This document shows positions 46,454 through 58,840 of a stretch of DNA of 64,000 bases, piece by piece (positions within the stretch are counted from its first letter, which is position 1; each line of letters opens with the position of its first letter). The stretch is from Actinomyces denticolens (GTDB lineage: Bacteria; Actinomycetota; Actinomycetes; Actinomycetales; Actinomycetaceae): positions 1 to 64,000 of the forward strand of contig NZ_MVIW01000015.1 in NCBI RefSeq assembly GCF_002072185.1, written 5' to 3'. Under the pieces are notes generated by a model, which searched no databases, was not told the origin of the DNA, and worked only from the letters and a program-made list of their open reading frames with translations. The position numbers were made by a program, and so were the translations under genes.

Positions 46454-47754
46454 CCGCCCACCTCATCACCGGTGCCCGCCCCTACGGCGAGGACACCGCC
46501 GACATCCTCATCATCGGCGGCGCGATCGCCGCGATCGGCCCCGACGCCGCCGCCCAGGCGCCCGCCGACGCCGCCCGCCACGACGCCACCGGCCTCATCG
46601 CCCTCCCGGGCCTCGTCGACATCCACACCCACCTGCGCGAGCCCGGCGGCGAGGACGCCGAGACCGTCTTCACCGGCACCCGGGCCGCCGCCGTCGGCGG
46701 ATACACGGCCGTGTTCGCCATGGCCAACACCAACCCCGTCCAGGACAACGCCGGCGTCGTCGAACAGGTCCTGCGGCTCGGCCGCGAGGCCGGCTGGGTC
46801 GACGTCCACCCCGTGGGCGCCGTCTCGGCGGGCCTGAAGGGCGAGCACCTGTCCGAGATGGGCGCGATGGCGGCCTCCGAGGCCCGGGTGCGCGTCTTCT
46901 CCGACGACGGCAAGTGCGTCTCCGACCCCGTGCTCATGCGCCGTGCCCTGGAGTACGTCAAGGCCTTCGACGGCGTCATCGCCCAGCACTCCCAGGACCC
47001 CCGCCTCACCGAGGGATCCCAGATGCACGAGGGGGCCCTGTCCGCCGAGCTCGGCCTGCGCGGCTGGCCCGCCGTCGCCGAGGAGTCGATCATCGCCCGC
47101 GACGTGCTCCTGGCCGAGCACGTGGGCTCGCGCCTGCACGTGTGCCACCTGTCCACCGCCGGCAGCGTCGACATCATCCGCTGGGCCAAGGCCCGGGGTA
47201 TCAACGTCACCGCCGAGGTCACCCCGCACCACCTCCTGCTCACCGATGAGAAGGCGCGCACCTACTCACCGCTGTACAAGGTCAACCCGCCGCTGCGCAC
47301 TGCCGAGGACGTCGAGGCCGTCCGCAAGGCCCTCGCCGACGGCACCATCGACGTCGTCGGCACCGACCACGCCCCCCACCCCGTGGAGGACAAGGACTGC
47401 GAGTGGGCCGCCGGGGCCTTCGGCATGACCGGCCTGGAGACGGCCCTGCCGATCATCATCGCCACGATGGTCGAGACCGGCCGCATGACCTGGCGCGATG
47501 TCGCCCGCGTCTTGTCCACCACGCCCGCCCTCATCGGGCGCGCCGAGGATCAGGGCCAGGGGCTCGACGCCGGGGCGCCCGCGAACCTCTGCCTCGTCGA
47601 CCCGGCGGTCAAGCGGGTCGTCGACCCCGCTGCCCAGTGGACGCGCTCGGCGAACAGCCCCTACGCGGGCATGGAGCTGCCCGGCCGGGTCATGGCCACC
47701 TTCCTCCACGGCCGCCCCACGGTCCTGGACGGCAGGCCCGTCGAGGCCGCCTGA
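46450..47754 (+). CDS. pyrC: Dihydroorotase
   Basis: 434 residues. The GTG start at 46450 overlaps the pyrB stop and begins [13 protein letters not shown]; a longer open frame from 45109 is only a shadow. It cyclises carbamoyl aspartate to dihydroorotate. Metal ligands are visible in [10 protein letters not shown], and the GTDHAPH motif carries the catalytic Asp. Type I (long) dihydroorotase. A GC-rich hairpin follows 13 nt after the stop, before carA. Confidence 0.96.
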
Positions 47755-47767
47755 TCCAGCGCCCCCT

Positions 47768-47800
47768 CCGGCGGGCGGCGCCCCTCGCGCCGCCCGCCGG
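47768..47800 (+). terminator. Strong GC hairpin between pyrC and carA
   Basis: Perfect 14-bp inverted repeat (47768-47781 and 47787-47800) with a 5-nt loop, starting 13 nt after the pyrC stop. There is no T-run, so it may be a partial terminator, a pause, or an mRNA-stabilising structure that sets the pyrC/carA ratio. The pyr genes continue downstream in the same direction. Confidence 0.55.
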
Positions 47801-47897
47801 TCCGGCGCGCCCCTGCCCATCCCTCCCCGACCCCGGACGCTCCCTGGGCCCAGGGCCCCTCCCACCCGCCCCACCACTCACCCCTCAGGAGCCGCAT

Positions 47898-49214
47898 ATG
47901 GCAAGCAATGGAAGCGCCGGGGCCGCCACGGCCCCCGGCCCGACGGGCACCGCCGCCAGGCCCCCCGCGATCCTCGTGCTGGAGGACGGCTACGTCCTGC
48001 GCGGGCGCGCCTACGGCGCCCAGGGCCGCACACTCGGCGAGATCGTCTTCAACACCGGCATGACCGGCTACCAGGAGACCCTCACCGACCCCTCCTACCA
48101 CCGCCAGATCATCGCGATGACCGCGCCGCACATCGGCAACACCGGCATCAACGACGAGGACTCCGAGTCCGCGCGCATCTGGGCCGCCGGCTTCATCGTC
48201 CGCGACCCGGCCAGGCGGGCCTCGAACTGGCGCTCTCGCGGCGAGCTGGAGGACGCGCTCATCGGCTCCGGCGTCGTCGGCCTATGCCACGTGGACACCC
48301 GGGCGCTCACCCGCCACCTGCGCGAGCGCGGCGCCATGCGTGCCGGCATCTTCTCCGGCGACGCCCTGCCCATCGGCGCCGCCCATGAGGGGCCGGGTTC
48401 GGCCGCCGCCATCGACATCTGCCTGGACATCGTCCGCAGGAGCCCCACCATGGCAGGCCGGGCCCTCGCCGGGGAGGTCACCACGTCGGCCGGCTACGTC
48501 GTCGAGCCCGACGGCGCCTTCGCCGGGCGCGAGCCCGTCGCGGTCGTGGCCGCCATCGACCTGGGGATCAAGAACCGCACTCCCGCCCAGCTCGCCGAGC
48601 GCGGCGCGCGCGTCCACGTCCTGCCGCAATCCACCACCCTTGCCGAGATCCTCGCCCTGGACCCTGACGGCGTCTTCTTCTCCAACGGCCCCGGCGATCC
48701 CGCCACCGCCACCGCCGAGGTCGAGCTCCTGCGCGGCGTCCTGGACGCCGGCATCCCCTTCTTCGGGATCTGCCTGGGCAACCAGTTGCTCGGCCGGGCC
48801 CTGGGCTACGGCACCTACAAGCTCGACTACGGGCACCGCGGCATCAACCAGCCCGTCCTCGACCGCACCACCGGGAGGGTGGAGATCACCTCCCACAACC
48901 ACGGGTTCGCCGTCGACGCCCCCATGGGCGCCCCCACGACGGCGCCCTTCGACTCCGGGCGCTACGGGCGTGTCGAGGTCAGCCACGTCGGGCTCAACGA
49001 CGGCGTCGTCGAGGGTCTGCGGGCCCTCGACATCCCCGCTTTCTCCGTCCAGTACCATCCCGAGGCCGCCGCCGGCCCCCATGACGGCGAGCACCTCTTC
49101 GACCGGTTCATCAGCCTCATGCGCGCCCGCCGCAGCGCCGCGGGCGCCCCGGGCGCAGGCGGCGCGGTCCCCGCCCATCCCGATACCCCCATCAAGCCCG
49201 CCAAGGAGGCCTGA
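47898..49214 (+). CDS. carA: Carbamoyl-phosphate synthase small subunit
   Basis: 438 residues from ATG 47898, with TCAGGAG 7 nt upstream; the start leaves a short poorly conserved Ala/Gly/Pro-rich N-terminus. The glutamine amidotransferase domain has Cys292 in [10 protein letters not shown] and YHPE near the end. The N-terminal half holds the small-subunit signature ([10 protein letters not shown]). It supplies ammonia to CarB. The 143-base gap from pyrC contains the hairpin described separately. Confidence 0.96.
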   Translation: MASNGSAGAATAPGPTGTAARPPAILVLEDGYVLRGRAYGAQGRTLGEIVFNTGMTGYQETLTDPSYHRQIIAMTAPHIGNTGINDEDSESARIWAAGFIVRDPARRASNWRSRGELEDALIGSGVVGLCHVDTRALTRHLRERGAMRAGIFSGDALPIGAAHEGPGSAAAIDICLDIVRRSPTMAGRALAGEVTTSAGYVVEPDGAFAGREPVAVVAAIDLGIKNRTPAQLAERGARVHVLPQSTTLAEILALDPDGVFFSNGPGDPATATAEVELLRGVLDAGIPFFGICLGNQLLGRALGYGTYKLDYGHRGINQPVLDRTTGRVEITSHNHGFAVDAPMGAPTTAPFDSGRYGRVEVSHVGLNDGVVEGLRALDIPAFSVQYHPEAAAGPHDGEHLFDRFISLMRARRSAAGAPGAGGAVPAHPDTPIKPAKEA

Positions 49215-49215
49215 G

Positions 49216-52560
<3,345 letters not shown>

Positions 52561-52569
52561 GGAGACACG

Positions 52570-53520
52570 ATGAGCCACGAGCCCAGCGCCGGTACCACTG
52601 CCGTCGGCATCCCCGCCCGGTCGGCGGGAGCCCCCCGGGATGCCGAGGAGACCGGTTCTCCCGGCATCCTCCCCTTCGGCGCCCGGCTGGCCGCCGCCAT
52701 GGACGACCACGGCCCGCTATGCGTGGGCATCGACCCGCACGCCGCGCTCCTGGCGGCCTGGGGCCTGACCGACGATGCCGCGGGTCTGCGCGAGTTCAGC
52801 CTGCGCGTCGTCGAGGCCATCGGCGCCCGGGTGGCCGCCGTCAAGCCGCAGTCCGCCTTCTTCGAGAGGCACGGCAGCGCCGGCATCGCGGTCCTGGAGG
52901 AGACCCTGGAGGCGCTGAGGGACGTGGGAGCCCTGTCGATCCTCGACGTCAAGCGCGGGGACATCGGCTCGACCATGGGCGGCTACGCCCAGGCCTACCT
53001 CGTCGACGCCGCCCCCCTGGCCGCCGACGCGATCACCGTGTCCCCCTACCTCGGCTACGGCTCGCTCGCCCCCGCGCTCGAGGCCGCCGGCGCCACCGGG
53101 CGCGGCCTGTTCGTGCTGGGACTGACCTCCAACCCGGAGGGCGCCGCCGTGCAGCACGCCACGGCCTCCTCGGGCCGGGCCGTCGCCGCGATGATCGCCG
53201 ACGGCGCCACCGCCTCCAACGCGGCGGCGCGCGCCGCGGGCACCCTGGGGAGCATCGGCCTCGTCGTCGGCGCCACCATCGGCGACGCCGCGCGCGACCT
53301 GGGGATCGACCTCGCGGCGACCAACGCGCCGCTGCTCGCCCCGGGGGTCGGCGCGCAGGGGGCCGGGGAGGCGGAGCTCGCGAGAGTCTTCGGGGCGGCG
53401 CGCGCCCAGGTGCTCGCCTCGACGTCGAGGGGCGTGCTCGGCGCCGGTCCGGATCCGGAGGCCCTCCACGGGGCGGCCGGACGTGCGGCATTGGAGGCCG
53501 GAAGGGCTCTGAGGAGGTAA
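52570..53520 (+). CDS. pyrF: Orotidine 5'-phosphate decarboxylase (type 2)
   Basis: 316 residues, the long actinobacterial/mycobacterial subtype. It converts OMP to UMP. The catalytic motif DVKRGDIGST is present, with KPQSAFFERHG before it and GLTSNPEG later. The first 35 residues are a variable extension; a GAGGAG site precedes ATG 52570, nine bases after carB. Last gene of the pyr operon; pyrD and pyrE are not in the window. Confidence 0.95.
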   Translation: MSHEPSAGTTAVGIPARSAGAPRDAEETGSPGILPFGARLAAAMDDHGPLCVGIDPHAALLAAWGLTDDAAGLREFSLRVVEAIGARVAAVKPQSAFFERHGSAGIAVLEETLEALRDVGALSILDVKRGDIGSTMGGYAQAYLVDAAPLAADAITVSPYLGYGSLAPALEAAGATGRGLFVLGLTSNPEGAAVQHATASSGRAVAAMIADGATASNAAARAAGTLGSIGLVVGATIGDAARDLGIDLAATNAPLLAPGVGAQGAGEAELARVFGAARAQVLASTSRGVLGAGPDPEALHGAAGRAALEAGRALRR

Positions 53521-53728
53521 AACGACACGCCAGCGTTCTGTGTCGCTCATCACTTGCATGAGGGCGTTGTGCGGCTGTAATGCCCCTGACCTGCGCGGGT
53601 AGCCGGAGCGTTACGGTGTCCGGAACGATACCTCGTAACGTCTTCGCAAAACTGCCCGTAATGGACGGTTTCGGGTCATAACCTTTCATCACCGCACAAA
53701 GTGACCGATATGAAGGAGATTACAGGTC
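53521..53728 (+). promoter_or_regulatory. mihF upstream region with candidate promoter
   Basis: 208 bases with no gene. TTGCAT (53554-53559) and TGTAAT (53576-53581) with a 16-nt spacer form a plausible vegetative promoter. Further down, GTTACG and CGTAAC arms flank a GGAACGATACC segment (about 53610-53640), a possible operator. A strong AAGGAG site precedes the mihF ATG. Confidence 0.5.
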
Positions 53729-54040
53729 ATGGCGCTTCCCACACTCACCCCCGAGCAGCGGGCCGAGGCCCTCGCTAAGGCAGCCGTCGCGCGCACCCGC
53801 CGCGCGGAGGTGAAGATCGCACTCAAGCGTGGTGCGATGAGCCTGTCAGAGCTCTTCGACCTCGCTGCGACCGACGAGGCGATCGGCAAGATGAAGGTCC
53901 TCGACCTTCTCCAGTCGCTCCCTCGTGTTGGCTCGACGACGGCTCACGCCCTCATCGAGGAGATCGGGATCTCCGAGTCCCGTCGTGTCCGCGGCCTGGG
54001 GGCGCAGCAGCGCGCTGCCCTCCTGCGCCGCTTCCACTGA
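53729..54040 (+). CDS. mihF: Integration host factor, actinobacterial type (mIHF)
   Basis: 103 residues, matching the actinobacterial nucleoid protein mIHF and unrelated to the enterobacterial IhfA/B. The conserved core (LTPEQRAEALAKAA, then VLDLLQSLPRVG) includes the helix-two-turn-helix DNA-binding region. An AAGGAG site lies 9 nt before the ATG. It sits between pyrF and gmk, the classic actinobacterial arrangement, with its own promoter candidate and its own terminator. Confidence 0.96.
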   Translation: MALPTLTPEQRAEALAKAAVARTRRAEVKIALKRGAMSLSELFDLAATDEAIGKMKVLDLLQSLPRVGSTTAHALIEEIGISESRRVRGLGAQQRAALLRRFH

Positions 54041-54081
54041 GCTTCCCCGGGTTCCCTCCCTGACGAACTCAGCACCCTGAA

Positions 54082-54117
54082 GGCTCCCCGCGATCGCCAT
54101 CGGCGACGCGGGGAGCC
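54082..54117 (+). terminator. Rho-independent terminator of mihF
   Basis: Perfect 11-bp stem (GGCTCCCCGCG at 54082-54092 and its complement at 54107-54117), 14-nt loop, followed by a short pyrimidine/T stretch (CTCTTCT). It lies 42 nt after the mihF stop. Confidence 0.85.
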
Positions 54118-54154
54118 CTCTTCTGCGCGCTGGTCTCGCAGCGACAATGTGGAT

Positions 54155-54272
54155 GCGCCTCGGGGTTGCGGACGTGTTCGGGGTTTGCGGACGCGCGGCG
54201 GGGTTGCCGACGCGTCCCCGGGGCGCGTCTGCAACCCCGCCGCGCGGTGACAACCCCGCCGCGCGTCCACAA
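54155..54272. repeat. Intergenic GGGGTTGC-type repeat with a 23-bp hairpin
   Basis: The unit GGGGTTGC (or GGGGTTTGC) followed by GACG occurs three times on the plus strand (54162, 54180, 54200) and its complement (CAACCCC) twice (54233, 54251). Arms 54192-54214 and 54224-54246 pair over 23 bp with one mismatch around a 9-nt loop. No gene is present. The open frame running through it toward gmk is probably fortuitous. It may be a dispersed REP-like element. Confidence 0.65.
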
Positions 54273-54339
54273 GCGCAGCCAGCCTCCTGAGCCCCGCAGG
54301 GTTTTCCGGCGACGGCGCCGGATGCCCCATGATGGGGCC

Positions 54340-54975
54340 ATGACGCCCGCGACGCCCGCGACCCCCGCAGCATCCCCCGTGACTCCGCCAGCGCAGCCGA
54401 CGGTGCGGCCGACGGCCAGACTCTCCGTGATCGCCGGGCCGACCGCTGTCGGCAAGGGGACGATCGTCGCCGAACTGCGCGACCGCCACCCCGAGCTCTT
54501 CGTCTCCGTGTCCTGCACCACCCGCCCGCCGCGCCCGGGCGAGCGCGACGGCGTCCACTACCGCTTCATCGACGACGCCGAGTTCGACGCACTGGTCGAG
54601 CGCGGAGACATGCTCGAGTGGGCGCTCGTCCACGGCGCCCACCGCTACGGCACCCCCCGGGGCCCGGTGGCCGAGGCCCTCGCCCAGGGGCGCCCCGCCC
54701 TCCTCGAGATCGACCTCGCCGGGGCGCGGCAGGTGCGCGAGTCCATGCCCGACGCCCTGTTCGTCTTCGTCGCCCCGCCCAGCTGGGAGGCGCTCGTCGA
54801 GCGGCTCGTGGGCAGGGGCACCGAGGGCGCCGCCGAGCGGGAGCGCCGCCTGGCGACCGCCCGCACCGAGATGGCGGCGGCGGATGAGTTCGACGTCGTC
54901 GTGGTCAATGACACGGTGGAGCGCGCCGCCGCCGAGCTCGAGCGCCTCCTCGGACTGGCCCCCGCCCTCTCCTAG
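54340..54975 (+). CDS. gmk: Guanylate kinase
   Basis: 211 residues from ATG 54340; ATG 54322 would add six residues. It phosphorylates GMP/dGMP to GDP/dGDP. Features are P-loop [12 protein letters not shown]-binding [19 protein letters not shown], and the lid. The first 30 residues are an Ala/Pro/Thr-rich extension. No convincing SD was found. The TAG stop forms the first half of a TAGGAT box ahead of the next gene. Confidence 0.95.
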   Translation: MTPATPATPAASPVTPPAQPTVRPTARLSVIAGPTAVGKGTIVAELRDRHPELFVSVSCTTRPPRPGERDGVHYRFIDDAEFDALVERGDMLEWALVHGAHRYGTPRGPVAEALAQGRPALLEIDLAGARQVRESMPDALFVFVAPPSWEALVERLVGRGTEGAAERERRLATARTEMAAADEFDVVVVNDTVERAAAELERLLGLAPALS

Positions 54976-54978
54976 GAT
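54973..54978 (+). promoter_or_regulatory. TAGGAT -10 box overlapping the gmk stop codon
   Basis: TAGGAT includes the TAG stop of gmk and ends 6 nt before the ATG of the rhodanese gene, which lacks an SD. This is the spacing expected for a leaderless transcript. Confidence 0.5.
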
Positions 54979-54984
54979 CGGGCC

Positions 54985-55479
54985 ATGGCTCTCCCCACGC
55001 TCCTCACACTCCCCGCGCTCCCGGCGACGGCCGCGGCCGGGAGCGGCGCCGATGCCCATCGGAGCAGGCGCCGCGTCCTCCGTCTCATTCCCGCCGCGGC
55101 GGTGGCGGGCCTGCTCGCCGCCTGCTCCTCCGAGGACGGCCCCTCCCGGGCCTCGGCGGCGACGGCCGACCGGCCCGCCTCCCCCCAGCCGTCGGCGAGC
55201 CTCCCGCCGGGCGGCACGATCATCGACGTGCGCACCCCCGAGGAGTACGCGCAGGGCCACCTCGAGGGCGCGATCAACATCGATGCCGGCTCCGCCGACT
55301 TCGACGCCGCCATCGACGCCCTCGACCGCGGCGCCGACTACGCCGTCTACTGCCGGTCGGGCAACCGCTCGGCCGCAGCGGCGCGGGCCATGAGGGACAA
55401 GGGCTTCACAAGCGTGCTGGACCTCGGCGGCTTCCAGCAGGCCTCGCTGGCCCTCGGCGTCCCCATCGTCACAGGCTGA
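54985..55479 (+). CDS. Rhodanese-like domain lipoprotein
   Basis: 164 residues. An Arg-rich stretch (RSRRR) and hydrophobic run lead to a lipobox LLAAC, so the protein is probably exported and lipidated at that Cys (about residue 46). A Ser/Ala/Pro linker leads to a compact rhodanese domain (IIDVRTPEEYAQGHLEGAIN) with active-site loop CRSGNRS carrying the persulfide-forming Cys. Likely a surface sulfurtransferase or thiol-redox protein; the substrate is unknown. The long N-terminus before RSRRR suggests the true start could be internal, but the leaderless box supports ATG 54985. Confidence 0.88.
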   Translation: MALPTLLTLPALPATAAAGSGADAHRSRRRVLRLIPAAAVAGLLAACSSEDGPSRASAATADRPASPQPSASLPPGGTIIDVRTPEEYAQGHLEGAINIDAGSADFDAAIDALDRGADYAVYCRSGNRSAAAARAMRDKGFTSVLDLGGFQQASLALGVPIVTG

Positions 55480-55682
55480 GACGGGCACCACGGCGCCCCG
55501 GCGCGGAGCGGGTGGTGAATCCCCGCTCCCCGAGGCGCTAGGATGTTCTGGCCCGGCCCATCGGCCGGAACCGGCCAGCACCGGCTAGAACCGCGGGTGC
55601 ACCCCGGCGCTCACCACCCCCCGCTCGCCGCGGCGGGGGCCGGTCGGCCCGTCGACACCCGATCGATCCGAAAGAGGAGCTC
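55480..55682 (+). promoter_or_regulatory. rpoZ upstream leader
   Basis: 203 bases without a convincing gene. A TAGGAT box (55539-55544) could start an mRNA with a roughly 130-nt leader ahead of rpoZ. An AAGAGGAG ribosome-binding site lies before ATG 55683. Confidence 0.4.
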
Positions 55683-56084
55683 ATGCTCGGAACCTCCCCC
55701 CAGCCCGAGGGCATCACGAACCCGCCGATCGACGACCTCCTGGAGAAGGTCGACTCGAAGTACGGGCTCGTGGTGGAGGCCGCCAAGCGCGCCCGTCAGA
55801 TCAACACCTACACCCAGCAGCTGGAGTCCAATCAGTTCGAGTACTTCGGCCCGCTCGTCGAGGTGGCCCCGGAGGAGAAGCCCCTGGGCATCGCCCTGCG
55901 CGAGATCGCCGAGGACAAGCTCCAGGTCATCAGCGGCGAGGAGGCCCGCGCCCGCCGCGCCGAGGCCGATGCCGCCCGCCGCGCCGCCGAGGAGGACATG
56001 TTCTCCGACATCTCGCTGGACACGGCCGTCACCTTCGACGAGACCGAGAACACCGGCTCCGGCGTCGACAGCATCGAGTTCTGA
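55683..56084 (+). CDS. rpoZ: DNA-directed RNA polymerase subunit omega
   Basis: 133 residues. The conserved omega core is clear: [28 protein letters not shown] and later [14 protein letters not shown]. An acidic, Ala/Glu-rich C-terminal tail of about 45 residues is typical of actinobacterial omega. It promotes assembly of RNA polymerase by binding beta-prime. A strong AAGAGGAG SD precedes it. It lies between gmk and coaBC as in other actinobacteria. Confidence 0.96.
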   Translation: MLGTSPQPEGITNPPIDDLLEKVDSKYGLVVEAAKRARQINTYTQQLESNQFEYFGPLVEVAPEEKPLGIALREIAEDKLQVISGEEARARRAEADAARRAAEEDMFSDISLDTAVTFDETENTGSGVDSIEF

Positions 56085-56097
56085 CGCGAGCCCGCCC

Positions 56098-57492
56098 GTG
56101 CCGCAGCGCAACGAGGGAGCGCACCGCGCCGCGACCCCCACGGGGCCGCGGCGCGTCGTCGTCGGCGTGTCCGGCTCCATCGCCGCCTACAAGGCGCCCA
56201 CCATCATCCGGCTCCTGCGCGCCCAGGGGCACGAGACGCGCGCCGTGGCGACCGAGGCGGCCCTGCGCTTCATCGGCGCACCCGCCCTGGCGGCCGTCAG
56301 CGGCGGGCCGGTGGGCACCGGCGTCTTCGACGACCCGGCGGCCGTCGAGCACGTCGGACTGGGAGAGTGGGCCGAGCTCGTTATCGTCGCCCCCGCCTCG
56401 GCCGACCTGCTCGCCCGCATTGCGGCCGGCCGCGCTGACGACCTCCTCACCGCGACGATCCTGACCACCACCGCGCCCGTCGTCCTCGCCCCCGCCATGC
56501 ACACGCAGATGTGGGCCAACGCCGCGACGGTCGAGAACGTCGCCACGCTGCGGCGTCGCGGCCTCATCATCATTGAGCCGGACATCGGTCCCCTGACCAG
56601 TGGGGACTCCGGCGCGGGGCGCCTGCCCGACCCCGAGAGGATCGTCGCCGGGGCGCTGGGCGCCCTGGCCGGGGCCGCCGGCGCCGCCCACCCCGGTCCC
56701 GCCGACACGGAACCGCGAGCCTGCCGGGGCCCGCTCACGGGGCGCCGCATCGTCGTCTCCGCCGGCGGTACCCATGAGCCCATCGACCCCGTGCGCTTCA
56801 TCGGCAATCGGTCCACGGGTCGCCAGGGCGTGGCCATCGCGAGCGCCGCCGCGGCGCGGGGGGCCGACGTCGTCCTCGTCGCCGCCAATATCTCGCCCGA
56901 GGTCCTCGCCCCACTGGGCGGGGCGACGGCGGCGCCGGGGGCCGGGACCGCCCGGACCGTCGGGGCCCCCACCGCCCTGGACATGGAGGCCACCGTCCGC
57001 TCGGAGGCCTCCAGCGCGGACGCCGTCGTCATGGCGGCCGCTGTGGCCGATTTCCGGCCGGCCCATCCCGGCGGCGCCAAGATCAAGAAGCACCGCCTGG
57101 CCAGTGGCGCGCGGCCGGCCGGGGGCCGGGCGGAGGAGCCCGCTGATCCCGGCGCGGGGATCCCGGCGCCCATCGAGTTGGTGACCAACCCCGACATCCT
57201 GGCCGGGCTCGTCGCCGACCCGCCCCGGCCCGGTCAGCTCATCGTCGGCTTCGCCGCGGAGACCGGGGACGAGGAGGGCGACGCCCTCGAGCACGGCGCG
57301 GCCAAGGCCCGCCGCAAGGGCGCGCACCTGCTCGCCGTCAACGCCGTCGGCGATGGCAAGGGGTTCGGGGACGTGCCCAACGCCGTCGTCGTCCTGGACC
57401 CCCAGGGCGCTGAGGTGGCCCGGGGCGAGGGCACGAAGGCGGAGATCGCCGAGCTGCTCCTCGACCTCATCGCCGAGCGACTTCCCCGCTGA
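56098..57492 (+). CDS. coaBC: Bifunctional phosphopantothenoylcysteine decarboxylase / phosphopantothenate-cysteine ligase
   Basis: 464 residues from GTG 56098. The N-terminal CoaC flavoprotein half has GVSGSIAAYKAP and PAMHTQMW (the loop with the catalytic Asn-equivalent region). The C-terminal CoaB half has GGTHEPIDPVRFIGNRSTGR and KIKK with a nucleotide-binding site. It makes 4'-phosphopantetheine, the CoA precursor and ultimately the source of the ACP prosthetic group. A variable, Gly/Ala-rich insertion lies near residue 365. Confidence 0.95.
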   Translation: MPQRNEGAHRAATPTGPRRVVVGVSGSIAAYKAPTIIRLLRAQGHETRAVATEAALRFIGAPALAAVSGGPVGTGVFDDPAAVEHVGLGEWAELVIVAPASADLLARIAAGRADDLLTATILTTTAPVVLAPAMHTQMWANAATVENVATLRRRGLIIIEPDIGPLTSGDSGAGRLPDPERIVAGALGALAGAAGAAHPGPADTEPRACRGPLTGRRIVVSAGGTHEPIDPVRFIGNRSTGRQGVAIASAAAARGADVVLVAANISPEVLAPLGGATAAPGAGTARTVGAPTALDMEATVRSEASSADAVVMAAAVADFRPAHPGGAKIKKHRLASGARPAGGRAEEPADPGAGIPAPIELVTNPDILAGLVADPPRPGQLIVGFAAETGDEEGDALEHGAAKARRKGAHLLAVNAVGDGKGFGDVPNAVVVLDPQGAEVARGEGTKAEIAELLLDLIAERLPR

Positions 57493-57572
57493 CCGGCACC
57501 GGCCCGGACGGGCGCCGAGGGCACTGCGGGAGGCGCGATGAGGAGGCGGTCATTCATGTCGGGGGCCGTGGT

Positions 57573-57578
57573 TAAGAT
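57573..57578 (+). promoter_or_regulatory. TAAGAT -10 box of metK
   Basis: TAAGAT ends 6 nt before the metK GTG start, and no SD is present between them, consistent with leaderless transcription. Confidence 0.5.
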
Positions 57579-57584
57579 GCGGCT

Positions 57585-58787
<1,203 letters not shown>

Positions 58788-58840
58788 GCCCGGCAGGTAC
58801 CGCGCGATGGGCGAGCCGATGACGGGCTGATGACAGGCCG

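Noticed and set aside
47403-47897. Long in-frame extension upstream of carA
   Set aside because: It lies over the pyrC coding region and the hairpin; the CarA family start and SD are at 47898.
54166-54339. N-terminal extension of gmk
   Set aside because: It runs through the GGGGTTGC repeat and gives an Arg/Pro-rich, nonconserved peptide; guanylate kinase begins after 54340.
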